A stretch of 64,000 nt of DNA from Clostridium sp. D53t1_180928_C8 (GTDB taxonomy: Bacteria; Bacillota; Clostridia; Clostridiales; Clostridiaceae): contig NZ_JADPEL010000005.1 in the NCBI RefSeq assembly GCF_015667795.1, positions 124,001-188,000 on the forward strand, in the 5' to 3' direction. Within the stretch, counting starts at the first letter, position 1, and each line of letters opens with the position of its first letter. Below are positions 26,402-35,080 of the stretch, piece by piece. Made by a program: the position numbers and the translations under genes. A model generated the notes under the pieces. The model made no database searches, was not told the origin of the DNA, and saw nothing but the letters and a program-made list of their open reading frames with translations.

Positions 26402-27643
26402 ATGAATATAAAATCTAAAGAATACTTTCCACCTAAGTCAAATTCAATCTATATCTACAGAGGCTTTAGCGATAGTTCGATTAATTTTAAAACTTCTATA
26501 GATTATTTTAATGAAAATAAACTTCAAGTTAGACTCGATAACGGTATAACTAATGCTATAAATGTTTATGAATATGTAGATGATGGTATTAAACTATCTT
26601 TTCAATCAGGGAATACTTGTTATCACCAGAATTTATTAAATGAAAATAATTATAAAAACAATTATTTAATAAAAGATCCTATTATTAAAGATAATATGTG
26701 GTTTTTATCTAACGGAAGTAAGCGTTGCATTACTAATATAGACATAGAAGTTAAAACTCAATTTAATATATTCCCAGCAGCTATTGAGATTGTTACCATT
26801 TCAAAAAATAACCGTGAATTTTCTGTAGATTACTACGTGCTAGGTATAGGACTTGTTAAAAGTATATATTATACTAAAAAAACAGGAATATTATATTTTG
26901 AACTTGAAGATATACAAGAAAACTCCTCTTATTCAAAAAATATTAAAGTCTACTATCCAGATAAAAACTTAAATTCTATTTGGTTTTCCCCTAGAACATT
27001 AAGTTACTACACTAATGAGGATATAAGTCTCGGCTTTTCAAAACTATTTGAAACCCCTCCTTATGGACTACTTCCATTAATAAATCGTAATATAAAAATA
27101 AATAATATGTATTATAACGTTAAAAATAACTTTGCTTATATAGACTTATCTGAAAAAATTATAAATAATTTAAATAATAATTCACTTAATGCATCCTTAT
27201 TTTTCGAGTGTATTTATTATACGTTAAGGGATTATTATAAAACAAACAATATATCTATTACCATTAAGAATGAGCCTTATACAAAGTATTTTAAATCAAT
27301 AGTTCCAACAGATGAATTTAAAGCTATTCAATGGCGAATACAGGATTGTAAATTTCCCTTTACTTATGTAGTGGAAAATAATGATACACTAATAAGTATT
27401 TCGAAAAAATTCGATATTCCCTATGATAAAATTGCTAAACTAAATAATATAAAAAATCCTAACAAACTTTCAAAGAATCAGATTCTACAAATATATTCTT
27501 CTGGAATATATAAAATAAAAGAAAATGACTCCTTAGAAAGTATTTCTAAATCATTTGGATTAAGTATTAATAAACTAATACAAATTAATAATATTACTGA
27601 TTTAAGCTTTGTTAGTCCTGGGAAAAAAATAAGATTATTTTAA
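26402..27643 (+). CDS. Spore/cell-wall type protein with central GerMN-like region and two C-terminal LysM domains
   Basis: 413 residues, no signal peptide. The C-terminus has two LysM motifs: FTYVVENNDTLISISKKF..NNI..L..QILQI (about 319-363) and GIYKIKENDSLESISKSF..INN (about 366-412). The centre (about 215-290) has PYGLLPLINRNIKINNMYYNVKNNFAYIDLSE, resembling GerMN domains of sporulation protein GerM. The N-terminal 200 residues, with aromatic and beta-rich sequence, are unassigned. Absence of an export signal with LysM domains is typical of clostridial spore coat/cortex proteins that are packed from the mother cell side. Inferred: a spore envelope protein. GAGGTG precedes the ATG. Confidence 0.75.
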   Translation: MNIKSKEYFPPKSNSIYIYRGFSDSSINFKTSIDYFNENKLQVRLDNGITNAINVYEYVDDGIKLSFQSGNTCYHQNLLNENNYKNNYLIKDPIIKDNMWFLSNGSKRCITNIDIEVKTQFNIFPAAIEIVTISKNNREFSVDYYVLGIGLVKSIYYTKKTGILYFELEDIQENSSYSKNIKVYYPDKNLNSIWFSPRTLSYYTNEDISLGFSKLFETPPYGLLPLINRNIKINNMYYNVKNNFAYIDLSEKIINNLNNNSLNASLFFECIYYTLRDYYKTNNISITIKNEPYTKYFKSIVPTDEFKAIQWRIQDCKFPFTYVVENNDTLISISKKFDIPYDKIAKLNNIKNPNKLSKNQILQIYSSGIYKIKENDSLESISKSFGLSINKLIQINNITDLSFVSPGKKIRLF

Positions 27644-27670
27644 AAAGGTGGATTTTAAAATCCACCTTTT
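27643..27670. terminator. Bidirectional terminator between the LysM gene and the ABC exporter
   Basis: 28-bp perfect palindrome made of arms AAAAGGTGGATTTT and AAAATCCACCTTTT, ending in a T run, between convergent genes. It overlaps the last base of the LysM stop codon. Confidence 0.9.
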
Positions 27671-27698
27671 TTAATTAAACTAATTTTTATATATAGTT

Positions 27699-29546
27699 TT
27701 ACGCTTCTGCCTCTTCAAATTGACTGTTATAAAGATTTGCATAGAATCCATTTTTAGCTAATAACTCTTCATGATTTCCTTGTTCTACTATATCTCCATC
27801 CTTCATTACAAGTATTAGATCAGCATCCCTTATTGTTGATAATCTATGAGCAATTATGAAACTTGTTCTTCCATGCATTAAATTATCCATAGCCTTTTGA
27901 ATTAACACCTCAGTTCTAGTATCAACCGAACTTGTTGCCTCATCAAGTATTAATATCTTTGGATCTGCTAAAATAGCTCTAGCAATAGTTAATAACTGTT
28001 TTTGACCTTGAGATACATTACTTGCTTCTTCATTCAGCTCCATATCATAACCATGAGGTAATGTCTTTATAAAACTATGAACATGAGCTGCCTTAGCCGC
28101 TTGTTTAACTTCCTCATCAGTTGCATCTAATCTACCATAACGTAGATTATCCATTATAGTTCCATTAAATAACCATGTATCTTGAAGAACCATACCAAAC
28201 ATTTTTCTTAAATCATTTCTCTTGAAATCTTTAATATTATTACCATCTATTAAAATTGCTCCATCATTAACATCGTAGAATCTCATAAGAAGCTTAACCA
28301 TTGTTGTTTTACCAGCTCCTGTAGGTCCTACTATAGCAACTCTTTGTCCTGGCTTAATATTAGCTGTAAAATCATTAATTATAGTTCTCTCTGGATTATA
28401 ACCAAAATGAACATCTTTAAAATCAACTTTTCCAACTATGCCTTCAGCACTTACTGGGTTTTCAACATCTATAGCCTCTTCATCTTCATCTAAGAATTCA
28501 AATACTCTTTCAGCCGCTGCTGCAGTTGATTGAAGAACATTTGCTATTTGAGCTGTTTGGCTAATTGGTTGCATAAATGATCTAATATATTGAACGAAAG
28601 CTAAAATATCTCCAACTTCAATAACCTTCTTTATAGTAAGCCATCCACCAAGTATAGTCACTAATACATATCCTAAGTTTCCTACAAATGTCATTATAGG
28701 CATCATCATACCTGATAAAAATTGTGATTTCCATGCACTATTATAAAGAGTATTATTAAGTTCTGTAAATTTCTTAATTTCTCTTTCTTCTGCATTAAAA
28801 GCTTTCATTACATTATGTCCAGAATAAACCTCTTCAACCTGACCATTAACATACCCTAAATATTCTTGTTGAGTTTTAAAATATTTTTGTGACTTTTTAA
28901 CAACTCCTGCAATTAAACCAACTGATACTGGAATTATAATTAATGATGCTACTGTCATTATCCAGTTTATTGAAAACATCATTATTAGTACTCCAATAAG
29001 AGTAGTAGCCGCTGTTAACATTTGTGATAAACTTTGATTTAAAGTTTGGCTAACAGTATCAACATCATTTGTTACTCTTGATAACACTTCACCATGTGTT
29101 CTAGTATCAAAGTATTTAAGTGGCATTCTATTAATCTTTTCTGATATTTCTTTTCTCATATTATATGATACTTTTTGAGCAACACCAGTCATTACCCATC
29201 CTTGTATCAAAGAGAAAAGTACACTAATTAGATATAAGCCAACTAAAAATATAATAATTTCCCCTATACGAGTAAAATTAATTCCTTCTGCATTAGCTGT
29301 TGTAACTTTTTTAACTAATCCATTAAATATCTCTGTTGTTGCATTTCCTAATATTTTAGGACCAACAATTGAAAATGCCGCTGATCCAATTGCAAATATT
29401 ATAACAACTATTATTGATAATCTATAAGGCTTTAAATATTTCATAAGAGTTTTCATAGTCTTTTTAAAATCCTTAGCCTTTTCTCCACCTTTTCCCATTC
29501 CGCCCATTGGACCTCCACCCATTGGACCTCTTCCATGCTTACTCAT
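27699..29546 (-). CDS. ABC exporter half, consensus Walker B subunit
   Basis: 615 residues: a Gly/Met-rich cytosolic N-terminus (about 1-25), six membrane helices (about 40-320) and a nucleotide-binding domain with Walker A GPTGAGKTT (about 389), signature NVSQGQKQ (about 494) and Walker B ILILDEATSSVD (about 515), including the catalytic Glu. The signature is SQGQ instead of SGGQ, as is usual for one half of heterodimeric exporters. It overlaps the upstream half by 8 bp, so the two are co-translated. Substrate unknown; multidrug or lipid export is likely. Confidence 0.92.
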   Translation of the reverse strand: MSKHGRGPMGGGPMGGMGKGGEKAKDFKKTMKTLMKYLKPYRLSIIVVIIFAIGSAAFSIVGPKILGNATTEIFNGLVKKVTTANAEGINFTRIGEIIIFLVGLYLISVLFSLIQGWVMTGVAQKVSYNMRKEISEKINRMPLKYFDTRTHGEVLSRVTNDVDTVSQTLNQSLSQMLTAATTLIGVLIMMFSINWIMTVASLIIIPVSVGLIAGVVKKSQKYFKTQQEYLGYVNGQVEEVYSGHNVMKAFNAEEREIKKFTELNNTLYNSAWKSQFLSGMMMPIMTFVGNLGYVLVTILGGWLTIKKVIEVGDILAFVQYIRSFMQPISQTAQIANVLQSTAAAAERVFEFLDEDEEAIDVENPVSAEGIVGKVDFKDVHFGYNPERTIINDFTANIKPGQRVAIVGPTGAGKTTMVKLLMRFYDVNDGAILIDGNNIKDFKRNDLRKMFGMVLQDTWLFNGTIMDNLRYGRLDATDEEVKQAAKAAHVHSFIKTLPHGYDMELNEEASNVSQGQKQLLTIARAILADPKILILDEATSSVDTRTEVLIQKAMDNLMHGRTSFIIAHRLSTIRDADLILVMKDGDIVEQGNHEELLAKNGFYANLYNSQFEEAEA

Positions 29547-31800
29547 TTGAAAGCTCCTCCTTTGAAAGTTGTGATAGAGCTATTTGTTGATAAACTTCAC
29601 AGTTTTCCATAAGCTCTTTGTGAGTTCCTTTACCTACAACCTTACCTTCATCAAGAACTATAATTTGATTTGCACCCATTATAGTACTTATTCTTTGAGC
29701 TACAATTAACAAAGTACTTTCATTTAATTCAGTATTTATTGCCTTTCTAAGGTTAGCATCAGTTTTAAAGTCTAATGCAGAGAAACTATCATCAAATACA
29801 AATATCTCTGGTTTTTTAGCTATAGCACGAGCAATTGCAAGTCTTTGTTTTTGTCCTCCAGAAACATTTGTACCTCCTTGTGCTATTTCTGTATTAAATC
29901 TCTCTTCTTTACTACTTATAAACTCCATTGCTTGAGCAATTTCAGAAGCCTTTATCATATCTTCATCAGTTATATTCTCTCCGCCATATTTTAAGTTACT
30001 TTCAATTGTACCTGAGAATAACAATCCTTTTTGCGGTATAAAACCTATTTTTTCTCTTAAATCATATTGTGATACATTTTTTATATTTACACCGTCAATT
30101 AATATTTCACCTTGTGTTGCATCATAGAAACGAGGTATTAAATTAATTAAAGTTGATTTACCACTACCTGTACTACCTATAAATGCAGTAGTTTCACCTG
30201 GAAGTGCCTTAAAGCTAACATCATGAATTACATCTTCATCTGCACCTGGATATCTAAATGAAACATTTTTAAATTCAATAGTTCCTTTTTCATTACTATT
30301 AAATGTTTGTATTTCTTCTACATCCTTAATTGCAACATCAACCCCTAGAACTTCAGATACACGTTGAGCCGATACCATAGCTCTAGGTAATATAACAGAA
30401 ACCATAGATATCATTAAGAATGCCATAATTATTTGCATAGTATATTGCATAAACGCCATCATTGTACCAACTTGCATAATACCTTCATCAATTCTATGAG
30501 CTCCAACCCATACAATTAATAATGTTATTGCATTCATAATAAACATCATCAAAGGCATCATTGTTGTCATTATTCTATTAACAAAAAGATTTGTTTTAGT
30601 TAAATTCTTATTTGCAACTTCAAACTTATCTTCTTCATACTTTTGAGTACTAAATGCACGAATTACAAGCATTCCAGTTAAACTTTCTCTTGTAACAAGA
30701 TTTAATCTATCAACAAGCTTTTGCACACTTTTGAATTTTGGCATAGCAAAACTAAATAATACTATTACTAGAAGTAGTATAGATATTACTGCAACACCTA
30801 TAACCCATCCCATTGATGCTCCAGTGTTAATAACCTTAATAACACCACCTACACCTAATATTGGTGCATAGAATACTACTCTTAATCCCATTACTACAAG
30901 CATAATAATTTGTTGTATATCATTTGTTGTTCTTGTAATAAGTGATGCTGTTGAAAATTCATCAAATTCTGAATTTGAAAACCCAACAACCTTATTAAAT
31001 ACATCTTTCCTTAAGTTTCTACCTAATGCAGCACCAACTCTTGCAGCAATAAAGCTTACAATTACTGTAGCTAGCATACTTATTAATGCTATCCCTACCA
31101 TTTTAGCCCCTGCAAAAATTACATAATTAGATTGAAGCTTATCTGTGTTTATTCCTATATTATTATATTGTAATTTTACGTATGATGTAGCAGATTGAGT
31201 TATCATACTTTCTGGCATAGAATTTAGTTTTTCATCTATACTAGATATCATTTGATTAATTTGCTCTTTAGACATCATTTTTAAAACTTCAAATGTATCC
31301 ATAGTTGATAAATCAACACCAGGTGGTGGTTGTATCATCTGTGACATCATATTGCTATCACTAGAAACACCATTTAACCCTTCCGTTTCTAACATGTACA
31401 CTATTAGCATTGGTTTACTAAATATACTATTAAGTTTGTCTATCTTTTCCTTAGCTTTAACATTTAGTTTATATAGGTCTTCATTTTCCAATTCTGGATA
31501 CTGTTTTAAATAATTATTGTATTGATCACTACTTAATGTTTCCTTATTAAGCAGCTCATAATCATCCATAATCACATTTTTATCATCATCACTCATAAAA
31601 ATAAATAATTTATCTAACTCTGATGATTGAATAACTTTAGGAACAGCATTTTCTACTCCCCCTTGTTGTATTCCTACATTGACTATATCAGACATATAAT
31701 CAGGCAATGATAAGTCGCATATAGCTTGAACAAATAAAAGTGCTATTGCGATTATCATTGAGCCAATAAAAGGTTTTAAATGTTTTAGTAATTTAAGCAT
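29539..31800 (-). CDS. ABC exporter half, degenerate Walker B subunit with large extracellular insertion
   Basis: 753 residues from the preferred ATG at 31798-31800 (GAGGAG upstream; another ATG lies 18 bp earlier without a ribosome site). An insertion of about 190 residues between membrane helices 1 and 2 (about residues 30-225, acidic, with NMMSQMIQPPPG) would lie outside the cell. The nucleotide-binding domain has Walker A GSTGSGKST and signature NVSGGQKQR, but Walker B is FVFDDSFSALD: Asp replaces the catalytic Glu. With its partner this makes one active and one degenerate ATP site, as in other heterodimeric exporters. The divergent MarR gene probably controls the pair. Confidence 0.92.
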   Translation of the reverse strand: MLKLLKHLKPFIGSMIIAIALLFVQAICDLSLPDYMSDIVNVGIQQGGVENAVPKVIQSSELDKLFIFMSDDDKNVIMDDYELLNKETLSSDQYNNYLKQYPELENEDLYKLNVKAKEKIDKLNSIFSKPMLIVYMLETEGLNGVSSDSNMMSQMIQPPPGVDLSTMDTFEVLKMMSKEQINQMISSIDEKLNSMPESMITQSATSYVKLQYNNIGINTDKLQSNYVIFAGAKMVGIALISMLATVIVSFIAARVGAALGRNLRKDVFNKVVGFSNSEFDEFSTASLITRTTNDIQQIIMLVVMGLRVVFYAPILGVGGVIKVINTGASMGWVIGVAVISILLLVIVLFSFAMPKFKSVQKLVDRLNLVTRESLTGMLVIRAFSTQKYEEDKFEVANKNLTKTNLFVNRIMTTMMPLMMFIMNAITLLIVWVGAHRIDEGIMQVGTMMAFMQYTMQIIMAFLMISMVSVILPRAMVSAQRVSEVLGVDVAIKDVEEIQTFNSNEKGTIEFKNVSFRYPGADEDVIHDVSFKALPGETTAFIGSTGSGKSTLINLIPRFYDATQGEILIDGVNIKNVSQYDLREKIGFIPQKGLLFSGTIESNLKYGGENITDEDMIKASEIAQAMEFISSKEERFNTEIAQGGTNVSGGQKQRLAIARAIAKKPEIFVFDDSFSALDFKTDANLRKAINTELNESTLLIVAQRISTIMGANQIIVLDEGKVVGKGTHKELMENCEVYQQIALSQLSKEELSNE

Positions 31801-31848
31801 AAGCTTTTCTCTCCTCATTTAATTAAATATATTTCTGATTTTATAATA

Positions 31849-31877
31849 ATTATATTTTCATAACTATATAATGTCAA
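31849..31877 (-). promoter_or_regulatory. Promoter of the ABC exporter operon
   Basis: On the minus strand, TTGACA (31872-31877), 17-bp spacer, TATAAT (31849-31854): a consensus promoter. Confidence 0.8.
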
Positions 31878-31885
31878 TACAATTT

Positions 31886-31919
31886 AGTTATATTTTTATA
31901 ATAGTTATATTTTTATAAT
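31886..31919. repeat. Exact 17-bp tandem repeat, probable MarR operator
   Basis: AGTTATATTTTTATAAT occurs twice back to back (31886-31902 and 31903-31919). Each copy contains the inverted repeat TTATA-N4-TATAA. The pair lies exactly between the -35 of the exporter promoter (ends 31877) and the -35 of the marR promoter (starts 31927), a position suited to repress both. Confidence 0.75.
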
Positions 31920-31926
31920 TAATATA

Positions 31927-31955
31927 TTGTAAAGTTTTTGGGAATGAATTATAAT
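31927..31955 (+). promoter_or_regulatory. Promoter of the marR gene
   Basis: TTGTAA (31927-31932), 17-bp spacer, TATAAT (31950-31955), about 30 bp before the marR start codon. Confidence 0.7.
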
Positions 31956-31984
31956 AATATCAATTACTACAGAAGGAGGATTCC

Positions 31985-32428
31985 ATGGATACTTCAAAAA
32001 ATTTAAATGATATATCTGAAAACTTATATATGCTATTATTATCTCTAAATAGACATATTTTTAATCCCCATACTCTTACAAAAAAATTTAATGTTCCACA
32101 TTCACATATAAAGGTATTATTTTATTTAATTCATCACGGCCCAACATCTATTTCTAAGATGGCTAAGGAGCTTTGTATTTCAAAACCTAATATGACTCCT
32201 GTAATAGATAAATTGGTGGAAGATGGACTAGTAACTAGAGATTATGATCCTAATGATAGAAGAGTTATACTAATTCAAAGTACAGATAAGGCATTAGATT
32301 TTCTAAAAGAAGGGAAAGAATATATCAAAGAAGATATACTTGAAAAAATATCCACTCTTGATAATAACGATATTAACATTCTTTCAAATTCACTAGATGA
32401 GTTAATTCCCATTATAAACAAATTTTAA
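31985..32428 (+). CDS. MarR-family regulator
   Basis: 147 residues. The winged helix spans about 35-105, with LFYLIHHGPTSISKMAKELCISKPNMTPVIDKLVEDGLVTRDYDPNDRRVILI, including the wing DPNDRR typical of MarR. It is divergent from the heterodimeric ABC exporter with an AAGGAGG ribosome site. Inferred: represses the exporter and itself through the tandem 17-bp repeat between them; a drug-like ligand would relieve repression. Confidence 0.9.
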   Translation: MDTSKNLNDISENLYMLLLSLNRHIFNPHTLTKKFNVPHSHIKVLFYLIHHGPTSISKMAKELCISKPNMTPVIDKLVEDGLVTRDYDPNDRRVILIQSTDKALDFLKEGKEYIKEDILEKISTLDNNDINILSNSLDELIPIINKF

Positions 32429-32472
32429 TTTTCTTATATACTATATTTTACAATTCAATAATCGTTACTAAA

Positions 32473-32512
32473 ACAAAAGCTCACATTGAATATAATCAAT
32501 GTGAGCTTTTGT
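32473..32512. terminator. Bidirectional terminator between marR and the purine permease
   Basis: Perfect 17-bp stem (32473-32489 with 32496-32512), 6-base loop, between convergent genes. The T run is short on both sides, so strength is uncertain. Confidence 0.75.
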
Positions 32513-32523
32513 TCTAATTATTT

Positions 32524-33834
32524 CTATTTAATAAATACAAATTTAAGTACAAACACTACTGCAACAACTATTGTTGCCATGCTTATTTCTTTGCTCTTAC
32601 CAGCAAATAGTTTTAATAATATATAAGATACAACCCCAAATACAATTCCATCAGAAATAGAATATGAAAAAGGCATCATAATTATTGTTAAAAACGCTGG
32701 AATAGCTTCTGTATAATCTTCTAAATTTATTTCCTTTATTGTTTCTATCATAAATAATCCAACAATAACTAAAGCTGAAGCCGTAACTGCAGGAGTTATT
32801 ATTCCAAATATAGGTGATAAGAACAATGCTAAGAAGAACATAAACGCTGTAGATACAGCTGTTAATCCAGTTCTTCCACCTTCAGCAACACCTGACGCAC
32901 TTTCTACGAAAGTACTTACTGTACTAGTACCTAAGCAAGCTCCTACTGTAGTTGCTATGGCATCTGCAAATAAAGCTTTTTTAATATTAGGAACTTTTCC
33001 ATCTTTATCTAACATATTTGCTTTAGTTGCAACTCCAACTAAAGTTCCTATAGTATCAAACATATCCATAAATAATAAAGTAAATAATACTATAACCATA
33101 TCCAAAGAGAAAATATTATGCCATTCAAATTGCATAAATGTTGAACTTATTGATGGTGGCATACTTACTATTTTATGTGGAAGATCTACAACACCCATAG
33201 GTATTCCTATTACGGCTGTAATAAGCATTCCTAAAAATAATGCACCTTTAACTTTTCTTGCTACAAGTACTCCTGTAATTACAATACCTATAATAGCTAA
33301 AAGTCCAGCTCCTGAAGTTATATTACCAAGTGCAACTATTGTTCCTCCATCTTTAGGATGTATAACAATCCCTGCTCCTTCAAGTCCAAGTAAAGCTATT
33401 AATAAACCTATCCCAACTGAAATAGCCCTTTTTATATTCGTTGGTATTGAATCAACAATTGCTTCTCTAACATTAAATACAGTTAATAATATAAATATAA
33501 GTCCTTCTAATAAAACTGCTGTTAATGCAAATTGATAAGAATATCCCATTGATAATACTACAGTATATGCAAAAAATGCATTTAACCCCATACCAGGAGC
33601 TTGTGCAAATGGCAACTTAGCGTATAAACCCATTATTAACGTAGCTATTATTGATGATACTGCAGTAGCTGTAAATACAGCTCCTGAATCCATCCCTGCT
33701 GCTGATAAAATTGAAGGATTGACTATCAATATATATGCCATTGTCATAAAGGTTGTAATCCCTGCTATAAACTCCGTTTTTACATTTGTATTATTTTCTT
33801 TAAGTTTAAAGAAATTATCTAAAAAACTATTCAT
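32524..33834 (-). CDS. NCS2-family purine permease (AzgA/PbuG-like)
   Basis: 436 residues from the ATG at 33832-33834, which has GGGGAT upstream; an ORF extension of 23 codons upstream lacks a ribosome site. The N-terminus NTNVKTEFIAGITTFMTMAYILIVNP and QAPGMGLNAFFAYTVV (about 85) are characteristic of the AzgA branch that carries adenine, guanine or hypoxanthine. About 12-14 membrane helices. FMDMFDTIGTLVGVATKAN (about 265) is the other conserved family block. Monocistronic. No purine riboswitch could be recognised upstream, but two PurBox-like elements can. Confidence 0.9.
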   Translation of the reverse strand: MNSFLDNFFKLKENNTNVKTEFIAGITTFMTMAYILIVNPSILSAAGMDSGAVFTATAVSSIIATLIMGLYAKLPFAQAPGMGLNAFFAYTVVLSMGYSYQFALTAVLLEGLIFILLTVFNVREAIVDSIPTNIKRAISVGIGLLIALLGLEGAGIVIHPKDGGTIVALGNITSGAGLLAIIGIVITGVLVARKVKGALFLGMLITAVIGIPMGVVDLPHKIVSMPPSISSTFMQFEWHNIFSLDMVIVLFTLLFMDMFDTIGTLVGVATKANMLDKDGKVPNIKKALFADAIATTVGACLGTSTVSTFVESASGVAEGGRTGLTAVSTAFMFFLALFLSPIFGIITPAVTASALVIVGLFMIETIKEINLEDYTEAIPAFLTIIMMPFSYSISDGIVFGVVSYILLKLFAGKSKEISMATIVVAVVFVLKFVFIK

Positions 33835-33911
33835 TATATAATCCCCTTTTTCCTCTGTTTTTTTAGTACTTTTATATAATAACAGAAATTTTAAAAATTC
33901 CAATACTTTTT

Positions 33912-33946
33912 ACGAACATTTTTTTATTTTTTTTAAATTTCGTTCA
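33912..33946 (-). promoter_or_regulatory. Candidate pair of PurR PurBoxes upstream of the purine permease
   Basis: CGAAC (33913-33917) faces an imperfect GTTC (33942-33945, GTTCA rather than GTTCG) across 24 bp, close to the geometry of the inverted PurBoxes known for Bacillus PurR. The pair lies upstream of a weak -35/-10 on the minus strand near 33865-33900. The second box is imperfect. Confidence 0.35.
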
Positions 33947-34028
33947 CTATTTATAACTTTTTTATACATTTTTATATTTTGTTGTCGATTAATATATTAT
34001 ACCCTCAAAATTACTATAAAATTTTTAA

Positions 34029-34078
34029 TTTACTTTTTTAAGAAAAGTAGTATAATAGTTATTATAATTGCAAATTAT
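34029..34078 (+). promoter_or_regulatory. znuACB-zur promoter with candidate Zur operator
   Basis: TTTACT (34029-34034), 16-bp spacer, TATAAT (34051-34056). An inverted repeat ATAATT-GCA-AATTAT lies at 34064-34078, at the expected start of transcription. A Zur-type repressor is encoded at the end of the operon, so autorepression by zinc-loaded Zur is plausible. Confidence 0.5.
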
Positions 34079-34105
34079 TATCATTTGACTTTAGGAGGAC
34101 AAGTT

Positions 34106-35080
34106 ATGAAATTTAAAATATCGAAAATTTTAATATTGCTACTATCAACATCACTTTTACTTATAGGTTGTAATAATAATCAATCTACAAAGAATGAAGA
34201 TGATAACACTTTAAACATAGTGACTTCATTTTACCCTATATATATATCAACTTTAAATATAGTAAAAGATGTTCCAAATGTAACCCTTACAAATATGACA
34301 AAATCTCAAACTGGTTGTTTACATGACTACCAACTTACACCTCAAGATTTAAAAACATTAGAAAAAGCTGATATTCTTGTTGTAAATGGTGCTGGAATGG
34401 AATCTTTCTTAGATGACATAATTTCACAATACCCTAACTTAAAAATAATTAACGCCAGTGAGGGATTGAATCTTTTAGAAGAAGATGAACACGATCACGA
34501 TGGTGAAGAATCTCATTCAGACCACGATCATGAAGAGGATACTGATCATGATCACGATCATGAATATAATGCCCATGTTTGGGTAAGTGTATCTGGTAAC
34601 ATTGATCAAGTTAAGACCATAGCTTCTCAATTAGCCGAATTAGATCCTTCAAATAAGGCTACTTATGAAGATAATAAAAATACATATGTTTCTAAACTTG
34701 AAAATTTAAGTAATGAAATGCATTCTGAATTAGATAATTTACCTAATAGAAATATAATTACATTCCACGAAGCTTTTCCTTACTTCGCAAAAGAATTTAA
34801 TTTAAACATTGCTGGAGTAATGCAAATAGAACCTGATTCAGAACCTTCTGCAAAAGAAATTGAGGAGATAATTCAAACAGTAAAAGATAATAATATAACT
34901 GCATTATTTACAGAACCTCAATATTCATCAAAAGTTGCTAATACTATTTCAGAGGAAACCGGAGCTACTGTTTATGAATTAGATCCAATTGTTACAGGGG
35001 ATGCTACATCAGATTCATACAATGATTATATAAATAAAATGAAAGAAAATCTTAATGTTTTAAAAGAGGCTTTAAAATGA
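34106..35080 (+). CDS. znuA: Zinc ABC transporter substrate-binding lipoprotein (ZnuA/AdcA)
   Basis: 324 residues from the ATG at 34106, which has AGGAGG eight bases upstream; an upstream TTG in frame is a worse start. Lipoprotein signal with lipobox LLIGC (Cys near 22). Cluster A-I family: VTSFYPIYISTLNIV (about 36), CLHDYQLTPQD (about 68-78, first metal His), a flexible loop rich in His/Asp/Glu (about 122-151, repeated HDHD) and the metal His in NAHVWVS (about 154) and ITFHEAFPYFA (about 215). The His-rich loop indicates zinc. It captures Zn2+ outside the membrane for ZnuBC and overlaps the next gene by 4 bp. Confidence 0.93.
   Translation: MKFKISKILILLLSTSLLLIGCNNNQSTKNEDDNTLNIVTSFYPIYISTLNIVKDVPNVTLTNMTKSQTGCLHDYQLTPQDLKTLEKADILVVNGAGMESFLDDIISQYPNLKIINASEGLNLLEEDEHDHDGEESHSDHDHEEDTDHDHDHEYNAHVWVSVSGNIDQVKTIASQLAELDPSNKATYEDNKNTYVSKLENLSNEMHSELDNLPNRNIITFHEAFPYFAKEFNLNIAGVMQIEPDSEPSAKEIEEIIQTVKDNNITALFTEPQYSSKVANTISEETGATVYELDPIVTGDATSDSYNDYINKMKENLNVLKEALK

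Noticed and set aside
33835-34105. Possible purine riboswitch upstream of the purine permease
   Set aside because: The conserved paired core could not be found by eye; the PurBox-like pair is a better though weak explanation.
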